Source of the DNA: Gemmatimonadota bacterium
GTDB taxonomy: Bacteria; Gemmatimonadota; Gemmatimonadetes; Longimicrobiales; UBA6960
Reading direction: 5' to 3'
DNA: 6,637 nucleotides
Assembly (NCBI GenBank): GCA_022564535.1
Contig: JADFLD010000119.1
Location: 1 to 6,637 of the forward strand
Position 1 is the first letter of the stretch; the number at the start of each line of letters is the position of its first letter. The notes under the pieces are model-generated. The model was not told the origin of the DNA and did not search any database. It was given only the letters and a program-made list of their open reading frames with translations. Positions 1-6,230 of the stretch are shown one piece after another. Made by a program: the position numbers and the translations under genes.

Positions 1-2
1 CC

Positions 3-428
3 GCCAACCACACCCAGCGGACCCGGGAAAACAGCGCGTATACCGCGCTCAACCACGTGGGTGCGACGATCGAGGATGTTGACGCGGTCGGCCGGGCTCT
101 CGACATCGCCATCGGGGCGGGTGCCAATCGGGTGTCGAGCATCTCGTTCTTCGCGTCGGACACCGAAGCCGCGCGAGCCGAGGCGCTCGCCCAGGCGGTG
201 GGGAACGCAAAAGCACAGGCGGAGGTCATCGCCGAGTCCCTCGGGTATCGCCTGGGCGCACCGCTCGAGATCAACGGGGGCGCGCAGCGGCCCAGCGGCG
301 GGCGATTCACCGAAGGCCTGGTCATGACGCAGGCCCGGAGCGTCCAAACCCCCATCGAGGTCGGAGACCAGACCGTGACCGCCAACGTTTCGATTCGTTT
401 CGCGCTCGGACCGGAGCTCGGTGGTTGA
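3..428 (+). CDS. SIMPL-domain (DUF541/YggE-like) protein, C-terminal part
   Basis: This is the last 141 codons of a gene whose start lies before the window; the frame is open to the left edge and ends at TGA 426-428. The visible protein matches the second half of a SIMPL (DUF541) domain. It has a stretch ending in VDAVGRALDIAIGAGANRV, then ISFFASD, then a long Ala-rich helix (EAARAEALAQAVGNAKAQAE) followed by a GYRLG turn, a polar linker, and a final beta segment (TPIEVGDQTVTANVSIRFAL) that is the usual family ending. Family members such as E. coli YggE are periplasmic or secreted and of uncertain biochemical role, with reported links to oxidative stress. The signal peptide, if present, is outside the window. 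Its stop overlaps the TTG start of the next gene, so the two are likely translationally coupled. The family call is firm; the function is unknown. Confidence 0.87.
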   Translation, partial: ANHTQRTRENSAYTALNHVGATIEDVDAVGRALDIAIGAGANRVSSISFFASDTEAARAEALAQAVGNAKAQAEVIAESLGYRLGAPLEINGGAQRPSGGRFTEGLVMTQARSVQTPIEVGDQTVTANVSIRFALGPELGG

Positions 429-856
429 AGGGGATCCGGAGAGGTCTTACCGAAAAACAGGCGGCGACGGACCCGAACGCGACCGACCCACGTCTTCGCG
501 GGCGCACCTATGCCATCCCCTTCGAGAACGTCTGGCAAGCGTCGATCAGCCTGAGTGGTGGAGGCATGCGCGGCTGGAGCATCGCCAGCGCAGACGACCA
601 GAGCGGCGTTATCGTGGCCGTCGTGCGGAGTGCGGTCTTCGGACTCGAAGACGACGTGCGCATAAAGGTCGGTCTCGACGAGGACGCACAAACCCGAGTC
701 GACTTGCAAGCGGTGTCGCGCGGGGAGCGCGGAGACCTCGGTCGGACACGAAGAGTCGTCGACCGGTTCATCCGAAGGCTCGACCGTCGCCTCGACGCGA
801 CCCCCGGCCAGATCCTGGACCCGACCCGACCGCCCGCCTGGCACGGAGACGCATGA
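425..856 (+). CDS. DUF1499 family protein
   Basis: This 143-residue protein probably starts at TTG 425, which overlaps the previous stop as TTGA. GGAG at 413-416, eight bases upstream, supports this start, and no early in-frame ATG exists. The DUF1499 pattern is visible. An N-terminal part ends in IPFENVWQAS (residues 31-40). A GGGMRGWSIASAD segment follows at 46-58, then GVIVAVVRSAVFGLEDDVRI (61-80), which corresponds to the family's hydrophobic strand and F-x-DDV motif. The end is a basic helix with VSRGERGDLGRTRRVVDRFI (98-115), equivalent to the common SRxGxxDxGxN element. No signal peptide is evident from this start. The role of DUF1499 proteins is not established. The ATG of the next gene overlaps its TGA (ATGA at 853-856). 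Its place between a SIMPL protein and a lipoprotein suggests an envelope-related job, which is inference. Confidence 0.82.
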   Translation: MKGIRRGLTEKQAATDPNATDPRLRGRTYAIPFENVWQASISLSGGGMRGWSIASADDQSGVIVAVVRSAVFGLEDDVRIKVGLDEDAQTRVDLQAVSRGERGDLGRTRRVVDRFIRRLDRRLDATPGQILDPTRPPAWHGDA

Positions 857-1800
857 GGCTAGCGCACATCGGACCACTCGCCATTCTGGCCGTGGCCTCC
901 GCGTGCGGTGCCCCAGAGCCGCCACCCGAGGCAGGACCGGAAGCCGGGCAAAGCGCGGATGCGGACGGTCACTTCACGCGGCGCGTGTACGAACGGAGCT
1001 TCGTGTTCGTGTCGCTGGACGGCGACAGCGTATTCATCGCTTCCTGGATGATGCAGACCGTGGAGTTCCCCGATTCGGTGATGCGGGAAGCGCACGCCTG
1101 GCTGGCTAGGGGAGGAGTGTGGGAAGCGTTCTATGCCGAGCGTTGGTGGACGCCGCCGACGCGTGCGCCTGGCCGCATCCTGCCCCATCGGGGCCTGCGG
1201 CTGCTGGTCCGGGACGGCGACGCCATCGACGGAATCCTGTTCGAGGAAGGCCCGCGGAATCTCGACCTGATTCTGGGGGAAGTCCAAGCCTCCTGGACGG
1301 ACGCACGCGGTGGCTCGTTCGAGGTCCTGGAAGGCGCTGCATATCTCTCCGACCAGCGGATGGACGGCATGATTCTCGACGTGTCGCGAGCCTCGGCCGG
1401 GGTCACCCCTCCGGGCGGCGACTGGGCCTTCCTGCTTTCGGGCGACTCGGCCCGCTTCGTGCTCGCCGCCGACAGCGAGTACGGAAGCGAGGCGGAACCC
1501 CTCTATAGGGGCTGGGGCGACCTCGGCGACATGGACCTCCTGTGGCCTGAGGTGCGCGTCGACTGGTCGCGAACCGAGGCGTTCCCTCCGGCCAGGCGCG
1601 ACATCCCCGTCGCCTGGCGAGTGTGGTCCTCCGACGGCCAGGTGGAGGGCAAGCTCGAAGCCGTCTCGGCGGAGATCCTGGCAGGTGAGGGCCCGGGTCC
1701 GCTCCTGCCTGTGAGGGCGCTCTACGAAGTCGTGGGGGAGATCTCTACCTCGGAGGGTATCTTCCCGGTCCGTGGCATACTCGTGCATGAAAGGCGGTAG
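853..1800 (+). CDS. putative lipoprotein of unknown family
   Basis: This is a 315-residue protein. The ATG at 853 overlaps the previous stop and has GGAG at 845-848. It opens with a short lipoprotein-like signal: MRL, then the hydrophobic run GPLAILAVASA and Cys18. The ASAC lipobox is permissive because Ala stands at -3. A Pro/Glu/Ala-rich linker (about residues 19-37) follows, as in many lipid-anchored proteins. The rest alternates beta-like hydrophobic and polar segments, with Trp-rich stretches (AERWWTPPTR, 95-104; WGDLGDMDLLWPEVRVDW, 221-238). The ending, FPVRGILVHERR, loosely recalls the last strand of AttH/carotenoid-hydratase-type lipocalin-like domains. That resemblance is weak and I do not assign the family. 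The reading frame stays open upstream to 421, but that part is out-of-frame overlap with the DUF1499 gene and is rich in Arg and Pro, so the 853 start is preferred. Function unknown. Confidence 0.78.
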   Translation: MRLAHIGPLAILAVASACGAPEPPPEAGPEAGQSADADGHFTRRVYERSFVFVSLDGDSVFIASWMMQTVEFPDSVMREAHAWLARGGVWEAFYAERWWTPPTRAPGRILPHRGLRLLVRDGDAIDGILFEEGPRNLDLILGEVQASWTDARGGSFEVLEGAAYLSDQRMDGMILDVSRASAGVTPPGGDWAFLLSGDSARFVLAADSEYGSEAEPLYRGWGDLGDMDLLWPEVRVDWSRTEAFPPARRDIPVAWRVWSSDGQVEGKLEAVSAEILAGEGPGPLLPVRALYEVVGEISTSEGIFPVRGILVHERR

Positions 1801-1805
1801 GTCGT

Positions 1806-3377
1806 TTGACCGATACCCTCATCAAGGCGCTCGTCACGATCGCGTTCGGTGCCGTGGCCGGCGGGCTCACGAATACGATCGCGATCTGGATGCTGTTCCA
1901 CCCCTACGAGCCGCCGAAGCTGTTCGGTCGCTGGCGAATCAAGTTCCTGCAGGGCGCAGTCCCGAAGAATCAGGCGAGACTCGCCTCGGCAATCGGCCGC
2001 ACCGTCGGGAGCCGCCTACTGACGCCCGACGACCTGACGAAGACCTTCGCCGACACCGAGTTCCGTGACGCGTTCGACCAGCGCCTGGCCGTCTTCGTGG
2101 GCGAGGTGCTGCACACCGAACGGGGTTCGCTCAAGGAGCTGATTCCCGAGGCCGTGCTAGGGGATATCGAGGTCCTGATCGGGGACGCGGTCGAGCGCGG
2201 CCTCGCGCAGCTCGACGACTACATCGCCTCCGAGGCGTTCGCGGAGTCGATGCGGCTCCGTGCAGGGGACCTGGTCGCGGTCGTGGCCGACGAACCGATC
2301 GCCGGGATACTCACCCCGGCCCGCGGGGCGGCTCTCGAAGGGGCGGTGGAGGAGTGGCTGCAGAACGCTGTCGAGAGCGAGGACTTCCAGCAAGCCGTTT
2401 CGGACTATCTCGACCGGGCAGCCGTCAAGCTTCTGAGTCCCGGACGCACCTTCGAGCAGATCCTCCCAGTCGGCCTCATCGGGTCCGTCGAGAAGGCGAT
2501 CGCCAGTTACCTCCCCCTGGCGGCAGAACGTCTGGGCGGGCTACTCGAAGACCCCGCCGCGCGAGCCCGCTTCGAGTCCACGATCCACGACCTGCTCCAC
2601 CGATTCCTGCGCGATCTCAAGTTTCACCAGCGCGTCGTCGCCCGCCTGGTCATGACGGAGGACACGGTCGAGAAGGTTCTGGACACCATCGAAGCGGAAG
2701 GAGCCGAGCGCCTGTCAGAGATCCTGCGAGAGCCGGAAATCCAGGAGGCGATGGCCCGCGGGGTGAATCAGGCGATCGTAGACTTCCTTCGGCGACCGGT
2801 TGGCGAAGTCTTGGGCGAGCCCGACGACGCCAACGTCATAGAGGCGCGGGACACGCTGACCGGATGGGTCGTGGAAATGGCGAGAGACCCCGCGACGCGA
2901 GAGTTCCTGGTGGAGAAGTTGCACGCCGGCCTCGAGAAGGCCGGCTCCCGCACCTGGGGAGAAGTTCTGGAGCGCGTCCCCACCGACCGTGTGGCACACT
3001 TCCTGGTCACCGCGGCCCGCACGGAGACTGCCCGCAAGGTGATCGACACGGGTGCACAGCAACTCATCGCCCGGGTCTTCGAGCGCCCGATCGGAACACC
3101 CTCTCGCTGGTTTCCGCCCGACGGGCCGCAACGTATCGAGTTGGCCCTCGGGGATCCGCTTTGGGACTGGCTTCAGACTCAGGTTCCCCAGGTCGTCGAG
3201 CGTATCGACGTGGCGCGCCGGGTCGAGGAAAAGGTGCTGAACTTCCCGACGGCACGGATGGAGGAGATCGTGCGCCGCGTCACCGGACGGGAGCTCGTAC
3301 TGATCGTCCGGGTCGGATACCTACTCGGAGCGTTCATCGGCCTCGCGCTGGTCGGGGTCGATCTGTTCATAGGCTAG
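1806..3377 (+). CDS. DUF445 family membrane protein
   Basis: This is a 523-residue protein starting at TTG 1806. AAGGCGG at 1791-1797 lies eight bases upstream, and the start is 5 bp after the lipoprotein stop. The N-terminus is one membrane helix carrying the DUF445 hallmark GGLTNTIAIWMLFHPYEP (residues 19-36). It is followed by a family-typical segment with FGRWRIKFLQGAVPKNQ. The body (about 40-490) is soluble, strongly helical and charged, with repeated leucine-rich amphipathic stretches and no further obvious membrane spans. A second hydrophobic helix closes the protein (about 498-523, VLIVRVGYLLGAFIGLALVG). This two-anchor layout fits the DUF445 (YheB/YjiN-type) family, members of which are inner-membrane proteins of unknown biochemical function. 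It is the last plus-strand gene; only 12 bp separate its stop from the stop of the convergent 87-residue gene. Confidence 0.88.
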   Translation: MTDTLIKALVTIAFGAVAGGLTNTIAIWMLFHPYEPPKLFGRWRIKFLQGAVPKNQARLASAIGRTVGSRLLTPDDLTKTFADTEFRDAFDQRLAVFVGEVLHTERGSLKELIPEAVLGDIEVLIGDAVERGLAQLDDYIASEAFAESMRLRAGDLVAVVADEPIAGILTPARGAALEGAVEEWLQNAVESEDFQQAVSDYLDRAAVKLLSPGRTFEQILPVGLIGSVEKAIASYLPLAAERLGGLLEDPAARARFESTIHDLLHRFLRDLKFHQRVVARLVMTEDTVEKVLDTIEAEGAERLSEILREPEIQEAMARGVNQAIVDFLRRPVGEVLGEPDDANVIEARDTLTGWVVEMARDPATREFLVEKLHAGLEKAGSRTWGEVLERVPTDRVAHFLVTAARTETARKVIDTGAQQLIARVFERPIGTPSRWFPPDGPQRIELALGDPLWDWLQTQVPQVVERIDVARRVEEKVLNFPTARMEEIVRRVTGRELVLIVRVGYLLGAFIGLALVGVDLFIG

Positions 3378-3389
3378 CAGCCCGTGGAT

Positions 3390-3653
3390 CTACCGGTCGT
3401 CGGGACGCTCGACCCGAAAACCAAAACCCCGACGGCCCTTGCGAAAACCCCTGGAGCCCCGAACGCTGATGCTCCTTTGCATCCAAGCCAGCGGCGTGAA
3501 TCTGGGCTTCGTCTTGCGGCGCCTACCCACCCCGGAGAGCATGATGGAATCGATATCGTCCGGCGTCTGCGTGTAGCGGCCCGGCATCCCGACCCACACG
3601 CCGAAACCGAGCGCGACCACCCCGCCGAGAACCATGAGGATCGGTCCTAACAT
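3390..3653 (-). CDS. small single-helix membrane protein, 87 residues
   Basis: The start is ATG 3653-3651 with GGAG about seven bases upstream, and the stop is TAG at 3392-3390. A longer open frame continues upstream to about 3989, but it lacks protein-like composition before this ATG. Residues 3-22 form one membrane helix (GPILMVLGGVVALGFGVWVG). It is followed by MPGRYTQTPDDIDSIM (23-38), a basic RRRKTKPRFTPLAW stretch (44-57) and an Arg/Gly/Phe-rich tail to residue 87. From memory, similar short proteins with a helix, a PGRY...PDDI segment and a basic FTPL end recur in Gemmatimonadota-type genomes, but I can give no functional name. The positive tail is probably cytoplasmic. It lies downstream of the 49-residue gene, past that gene's terminator, and I see no convincing promoter of its own in 3654-3716. 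Confidence 0.68.
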   Translation of the reverse strand: MLGPILMVLGGVVALGFGVWVGMPGRYTQTPDDIDSIMLSGVGRRRKTKPRFTPLAWMQRSISVRGSRGFRKGRRGFGFRVERPDDR

Positions 3654-3716
3654 CAGGGTGCTCCGTCCGCCACACCCAGCGGCGACCACTGGGACCACGC
3701 CCCGACAAGGGAACCC

Positions 3717-3744
3717 AAAAGGCGCCCCCGGCCCGCGGGGCGCC
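3717..3744 (-). terminator. rho-independent terminator after the 49-residue gene
   Basis: Read on the minus strand, GGCGCCCC at 3721-3728 and GGGGCGCC at 3737-3744 form a perfect 8-bp GC-only stem with an 8-nt loop. Four T residues follow immediately (3720-3717). The T run exists only in the minus direction. It lies about 30 nt after the stop of the 49-residue gene and before the 87-residue gene. With only four T residues it may be leaky, which would let the 87-residue gene be read by run-through. Confidence 0.7.
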
Positions 3745-3774
3745 TGACTTCCACCAACCCGAATCCGGAAATCA

Positions 3775-3924
3775 CTACTGTTTCGTCGCAGTCTCCACGA
3801 CCAGCAATCCGAGGCCGATCGAGAGGATGATGGCCACCGCATTCGTGCCGACGGCCACGAATCCGACCACGGTCCAAAACACCAAGTGCGTAAAGATGTA
3901 GCCGCCGGGTACCAGATTGCGCAT
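3775..3924 (-). CDS. small hydrophobic membrane protein, 49 residues
   Basis: I found this by translating the gap between the TerB gene and the 87-residue gene. It runs from ATG 3924-3922 to TAG 3777-3775. It begins MRNLVPGGYIFTHLVFWTVV and continues with GFVAVGTNAVAIILSIGLGL and a short polar end, VETATKQ. About residues 8-43 are almost wholly hydrophobic. They could be two short helices broken at GTN (26-28) or one long span. Third codon positions are mostly G or C, as in the neighbouring genes. No other ATG, GTG or TTG start occurs in this frame back to the TerB stop. A promoter-like pair upstream and a terminator downstream fit a free-standing unit. No clear Shine-Dalgarno sequence precedes the ATG, which is the main weakness. 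I do not recognise the family; a membrane-complex subunit or small regulator is possible but unproven. Confidence 0.6.
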   Translation of the reverse strand: MRNLVPGGYIFTHLVFWTVVGFVAVGTNAVAIILSIGLGLLVVETATKQ

Positions 3925-3960
3925 CGGTGTCGTGGTTGGAGTGGTCGTTTGCTGAGATGA

Positions 3961-3989
3961 AATATGCCGGGGCGGGGCCTCGATGTCAC
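3961..3989 (-). promoter_or_regulatory. sigma70-like promoter for the 49-residue gene
   Basis: On the minus strand, GTGACA (3989-3984, five of six matches to TTGACA) and CATATT (3966-3961, four of six to TATAAT) are separated by exactly 17 bases. The predicted start point near 3954 would give a leader of about 30 nt before ATG 3924. It lies in the gap between the TerB stop and the small gene, where a promoter would be expected. The AT-rich -10 region stands out in very GC-rich surroundings. Confidence 0.5.
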
Positions 3990-4016
3990 CCCCGGGCCTT
4001 CCTGAAGGGCTCGCCG

Positions 4017-4502
4017 TCAGCCCATCCCAGGCATCGGATCCGCGCTACCGGCATCGGTGACTCTCTGTCTCGCCTCGGCGAGGTAGCCGGGCTCGAGGCG
4101 CAGCAGATTGCAGATCTTGCGCATGAGATAGTCTTCCTTGCTCGCGAGCTCTCCGTCGGAATAGACCAATCCCCACATGATCTCCGCGAGAACCATCTTC
4201 TGACCCGTGGAATAGTTCTCCGCGATCAGGTTCGTGAACTGCCAGAGGTCGACCGCCTCCTCACGAGCCTCCTGAGCGAGCTCCAGAAGCTTCGTGCTCT
4301 CTGCTGCGTCGAGTCCGAACTGACGGCGGACCGCCGACTCCAGATGCTGTCGCTCATCGTCCGTGAACTCGTCGTCCGCGTGGGCGAGCTCAAGCAGTAG
4401 AGCGCACGCGGCCAGCCGGATGTCCTTTTTCGCCGAGCCCTCGTCGGCCTCGGGCGCGGGACTCATGGACGACGAAAAGAACCGCTTGATGGAATTGAGC
4501 AT
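4017..4502 (-). CDS. TerB family protein
   Basis: This 161-residue cytoplasmic protein starts at ATG 4502 with GGAGGG a few bases upstream. A short variable N-terminus (1-25) is followed by an all-helical TerB-like domain. The family's two acidic half-motifs are visible: HADDEFTDDE at 41-50 and YSDGELASKE at 114-123. Each follows a hydrophobic helix (ALLLELA; AEIMWGLV) and precedes another helix, as expected of an internal duplication. TerB proteins are metal-binding helical-bundle proteins known from tellurite-resistance and membrane-linked stress systems. Single TerB genes outside ter clusters, like this one, have no settled function. It follows the exporter permease by 24 bp on the same strand, so it is probably co-transcribed and may serve or regulate the exporter (inference). 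No terA, terC, terD or terE-like gene is present in the window. The last residues (SADPMPGMG) look disordered. Confidence 0.82.
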   Translation of the reverse strand: MLNSIKRFFSSSMSPAPEADEGSAKKDIRLAACALLLELAHADDEFTDDERQHLESAVRRQFGLDAAESTKLLELAQEAREEAVDLWQFTNLIAENYSTGQKMVLAEIMWGLVYSDGELASKEDYLMRKICNLLRLEPGYLAEARQRVTDAGSADPMPGMG

Positions 4503-4522
4503 CCATACCCTCCGTAAGAGAC

Positions 4523-4537
4523 CGGACTAGAAGTCCG
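4523..4537 (-). other. inverted repeat across the permease stop codon
   Basis: CGGACT and AGTCCG form a perfect 6-bp stem with a 3-nt loop, and the permease TAG stop (4529-4527) lies within it. No T run follows, so it is not a standard terminator. It lies just before the ribosome binding site of the TerB gene and could affect translation or mRNA ends, or be chance. Confidence 0.3.
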
Positions 4538-6230
4538 CTGACTGAACTTTTCGGATTCCTGCGCGTAGCGGCAACCACGTCGCGAGAATCGTGAGTACGC
4601 CGGCACCCGTGACGCCCATGAGCAACGGCGCCATACTGACCTGAGCCTCTCCCCCCCGAAATCTCGAACTCAGGAATAGATACACCGGCCAAGCCTCGAG
4701 GATCACCACGCCGGCCAAGTAGATCACGGCCGCCATCATGAAGAGGAGGCCACCGAACGACGTGGGAATCTCGGCAACGTTCTCCGTGTGGTAATTCGGG
4801 TAGAGCGCCCCGAACCCGAGAGCGAGCGCGGTGAGCGCGAACGTGATCCCTACCATCGTTATCGACGTCAACGTCAGGATGAACGGGGACGCCTCCAAAA
4901 CGATGTTGGTCCCGACGATGAGCGGAAGTGCCACGACGAGCAACGGCACCGTGCCGACCCAGTACTTGGACCAGAAGAGCGTGCCTACGTCGACGGGCGA
5001 GGAGCGGATCAGCCACATCATGCGCCCCTCGATCGACATGGCCGGGAATACGAATCGGGCAGCGATTGCGGCTACGACGAAGCCCGCGAGACCGAGGTTG
5101 AGAAACGACACGACGTTGATGAGCAGGAAGGAGACCTGCTCACCGGTGTACAGCGGCAGCACTGTGATGTTGTAGACGTAAACTGCAACCAGCACGGCGA
5201 GAAGAATCAGCTGAGACCATTGGGTGGTGTCTCGGAAAAAAACCCGGATCTCCTTGGCGATCATGACCCGAGTGCTGGGTCGAGCCCTGCTGAAGACGCG
5301 GTCCAGAACGATCGATCGAGTCCGTCCCTCCCTGCGTTCCGCACCCTCTTGCGCACGCGTAAAGCCCGCTTCGAAGTACCTCCGGTGCAGCCACGAGCCG
5401 ACCACCAGACACATCGCCGCGGTCGACCATAGAAACGCGAACGGGAACCACTCGAAGAACCCGCCCAAATACGACATCAGGGCCTCGGCGGCCCATTCAC
5501 TCGGAAGCCACGTCGAAGTGGGCGTGCGAAGGGCGGCCATGAAGTCCACCAGGTCACTGAACTCGTCCGGGCTCATGAGCCGCTCCGGGCGCAGAAACCG
5601 GAAAAGCGCCAGCACGCCCGCCGCTGCGAACAGCCCTATCAACGCCAGCAGGTCACGGGTCCGCCGGGCCGGGAAGACATTCACGAGCAGAAGCGTACTC
5701 GCGCTCCCGACGACAGCAGGAATCACGAGGAACGGAATCATCGTCGCTACCGCAAGCACGTAGTACATGGGACCCGCCGCATAGACCGCCCCGTAAGCTA
5801 TGAGCAGCGGTATAGCCAGCAGGGCGACCATCCACGACGAGTCGACGATCGTCTCGATGAGCCGTGCCGCATAAAGTGTTTCGGGATCGATCGGAGCGGC
5901 CACGACGAATTCGAGATCCTCAGAAAGGAAAAAGGTCGACAACGCCGTAATGACGTTCGACAGAATGAGGATCATGAAGAAGGCGACGAACGCGAGACCG
6001 AGCAGCTTGGCCGCCAGAAGATCGCCGATGCCCTGGGTGCCACGGAAGTAGAGCAACATCCGAAAGATGACAGCGAAGATCAGCGTCCAGAAAAAAACGC
6101 CCACGAAGCCGAGTAGCAGTCCCTTGAAGAGCCGACCTTCGTCGGTGCGCGCCCGATTGAGCTTCGTGCGAATCTTGGGCCGCAACAGATGGAACAGGCC
6201 CGGCGCGGGGCGTAACGCCGCACGGCTCAC
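4527..6230 (-). CDS. ABC-2-type exporter permease, fused two-half form
   Basis: This 567-residue integral membrane protein starts at GTG 6230, which overlaps the ATPase stop as GTGA. The frame is open further upstream, but that part is an out-of-frame Arg-rich shadow of the ATPase. I count about twelve membrane spans: near 36-62, 73-100, 133-152, 156-184, 195-211 and 259-281, then 339-360, 366-391, 425-445, 451-475, 491-513 and 534-557. A charged cytoplasmic-type segment (282-338) separates the two sets of six. Family-typical elements are FFLSEDLEFVVAAPI (100-114) and KEIRVFFRDTTQWSQL (326-341). It resembles the large 'putative ABC exporter' permeases (ABC_tran_2-like, from memory) rather than a short ABC-2 subunit. 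With the upstream ATPase it should form an exporter. The substrate cannot be told from sequence. Confidence 0.83.
   Translation of the reverse strand: MSRAALRPAPGLFHLLRPKIRTKLNRARTDEGRLFKGLLLGFVGVFFWTLIFAVIFRMLLYFRGTQGIGDLLAAKLLGLAFVAFFMILILSNVITALSTFFLSEDLEFVVAAPIDPETLYAARLIETIVDSSWMVALLAIPLLIAYGAVYAAGPMYYVLAVATMIPFLVIPAVVGSASTLLLVNVFPARRTRDLLALIGLFAAAGVLALFRFLRPERLMSPDEFSDLVDFMAALRTPTSTWLPSEWAAEALMSYLGGFFEWFPFAFLWSTAAMCLVVGSWLHRRYFEAGFTRAQEGAERREGRTRSIVLDRVFSRARPSTRVMIAKEIRVFFRDTTQWSQLILLAVLVAVYVYNITVLPLYTGEQVSFLLINVVSFLNLGLAGFVVAAIAARFVFPAMSIEGRMMWLIRSSPVDVGTLFWSKYWVGTVPLLVVALPLIVGTNIVLEASPFILTLTSITMVGITFALTALALGFGALYPNYHTENVAEIPTSFGGLLFMMAAVIYLAGVVILEAWPVYLFLSSRFRGGEAQVSMAPLLMGVTGAGVLTILATWLPLRAGIRKVQSADF

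Noticed and set aside
421..852. Open frame extending the lipoprotein gene upstream to give a 459-residue protein
   Set aside because: This part fully overlaps the DUF1499 gene in another frame and is Arg/Pro/Ser-rich. The ATG at 853 has a ribosome site, a signal peptide and a stop/start overlap.
859..1788. 309-codon minus-strand open frame opposite the lipoprotein gene
   Set aside because: It is rich in Arg, His, Pro and Gly with no domain or hydrophobic pattern; this is typical of antisense frames in GC-rich genes.
2354..3469. 371-codon plus-strand open frame inside the DUF445 gene
   Set aside because: Arg/Gly/Pro-rich composition marks it as a frame-shifted shadow of a clear family member.
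3384..3650. 88-codon plus-strand frame opposite the 87-residue gene
   Set aside because: It is Pro/His/Arg/Glu-rich with no pattern, whereas the minus frame has a membrane helix, motifs and a ribosome site.
8..3680. 13-mer CCACACCCAGCGG present near 8-20 and again near 3670-3682
   Set aside because: One shared 13-mer in a GC-rich window of this size is close to chance, and the flanks do not match.
3775..3924. Similarity of GTNAVAI in the 49-residue protein to LTNTIAI in DUF445
   Set aside because: Only a few residues match within generic membrane-helix composition; this is too little to argue common origin.
3654..3989. Upstream extension of the 87-residue gene to a 199-residue protein
   Set aside because: The extension is Trp/Arg/Ser-rich, runs through the terminator hairpin and overlaps the better 49-residue ORF.
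3990..4012. Short imperfect hairpin after the TerB stop as a terminator
   Set aside because: The stem is only about 4-5 bp with mismatches and no T run follows.
3927..4400. 157-codon plus-strand frame opposite TerB with a protein-like leucine-rich composition
   Set aside because: It is exactly antisense to TerB, whose motifs are clear. The leucine-rich look arises from the complementary codons of TerB's helices.
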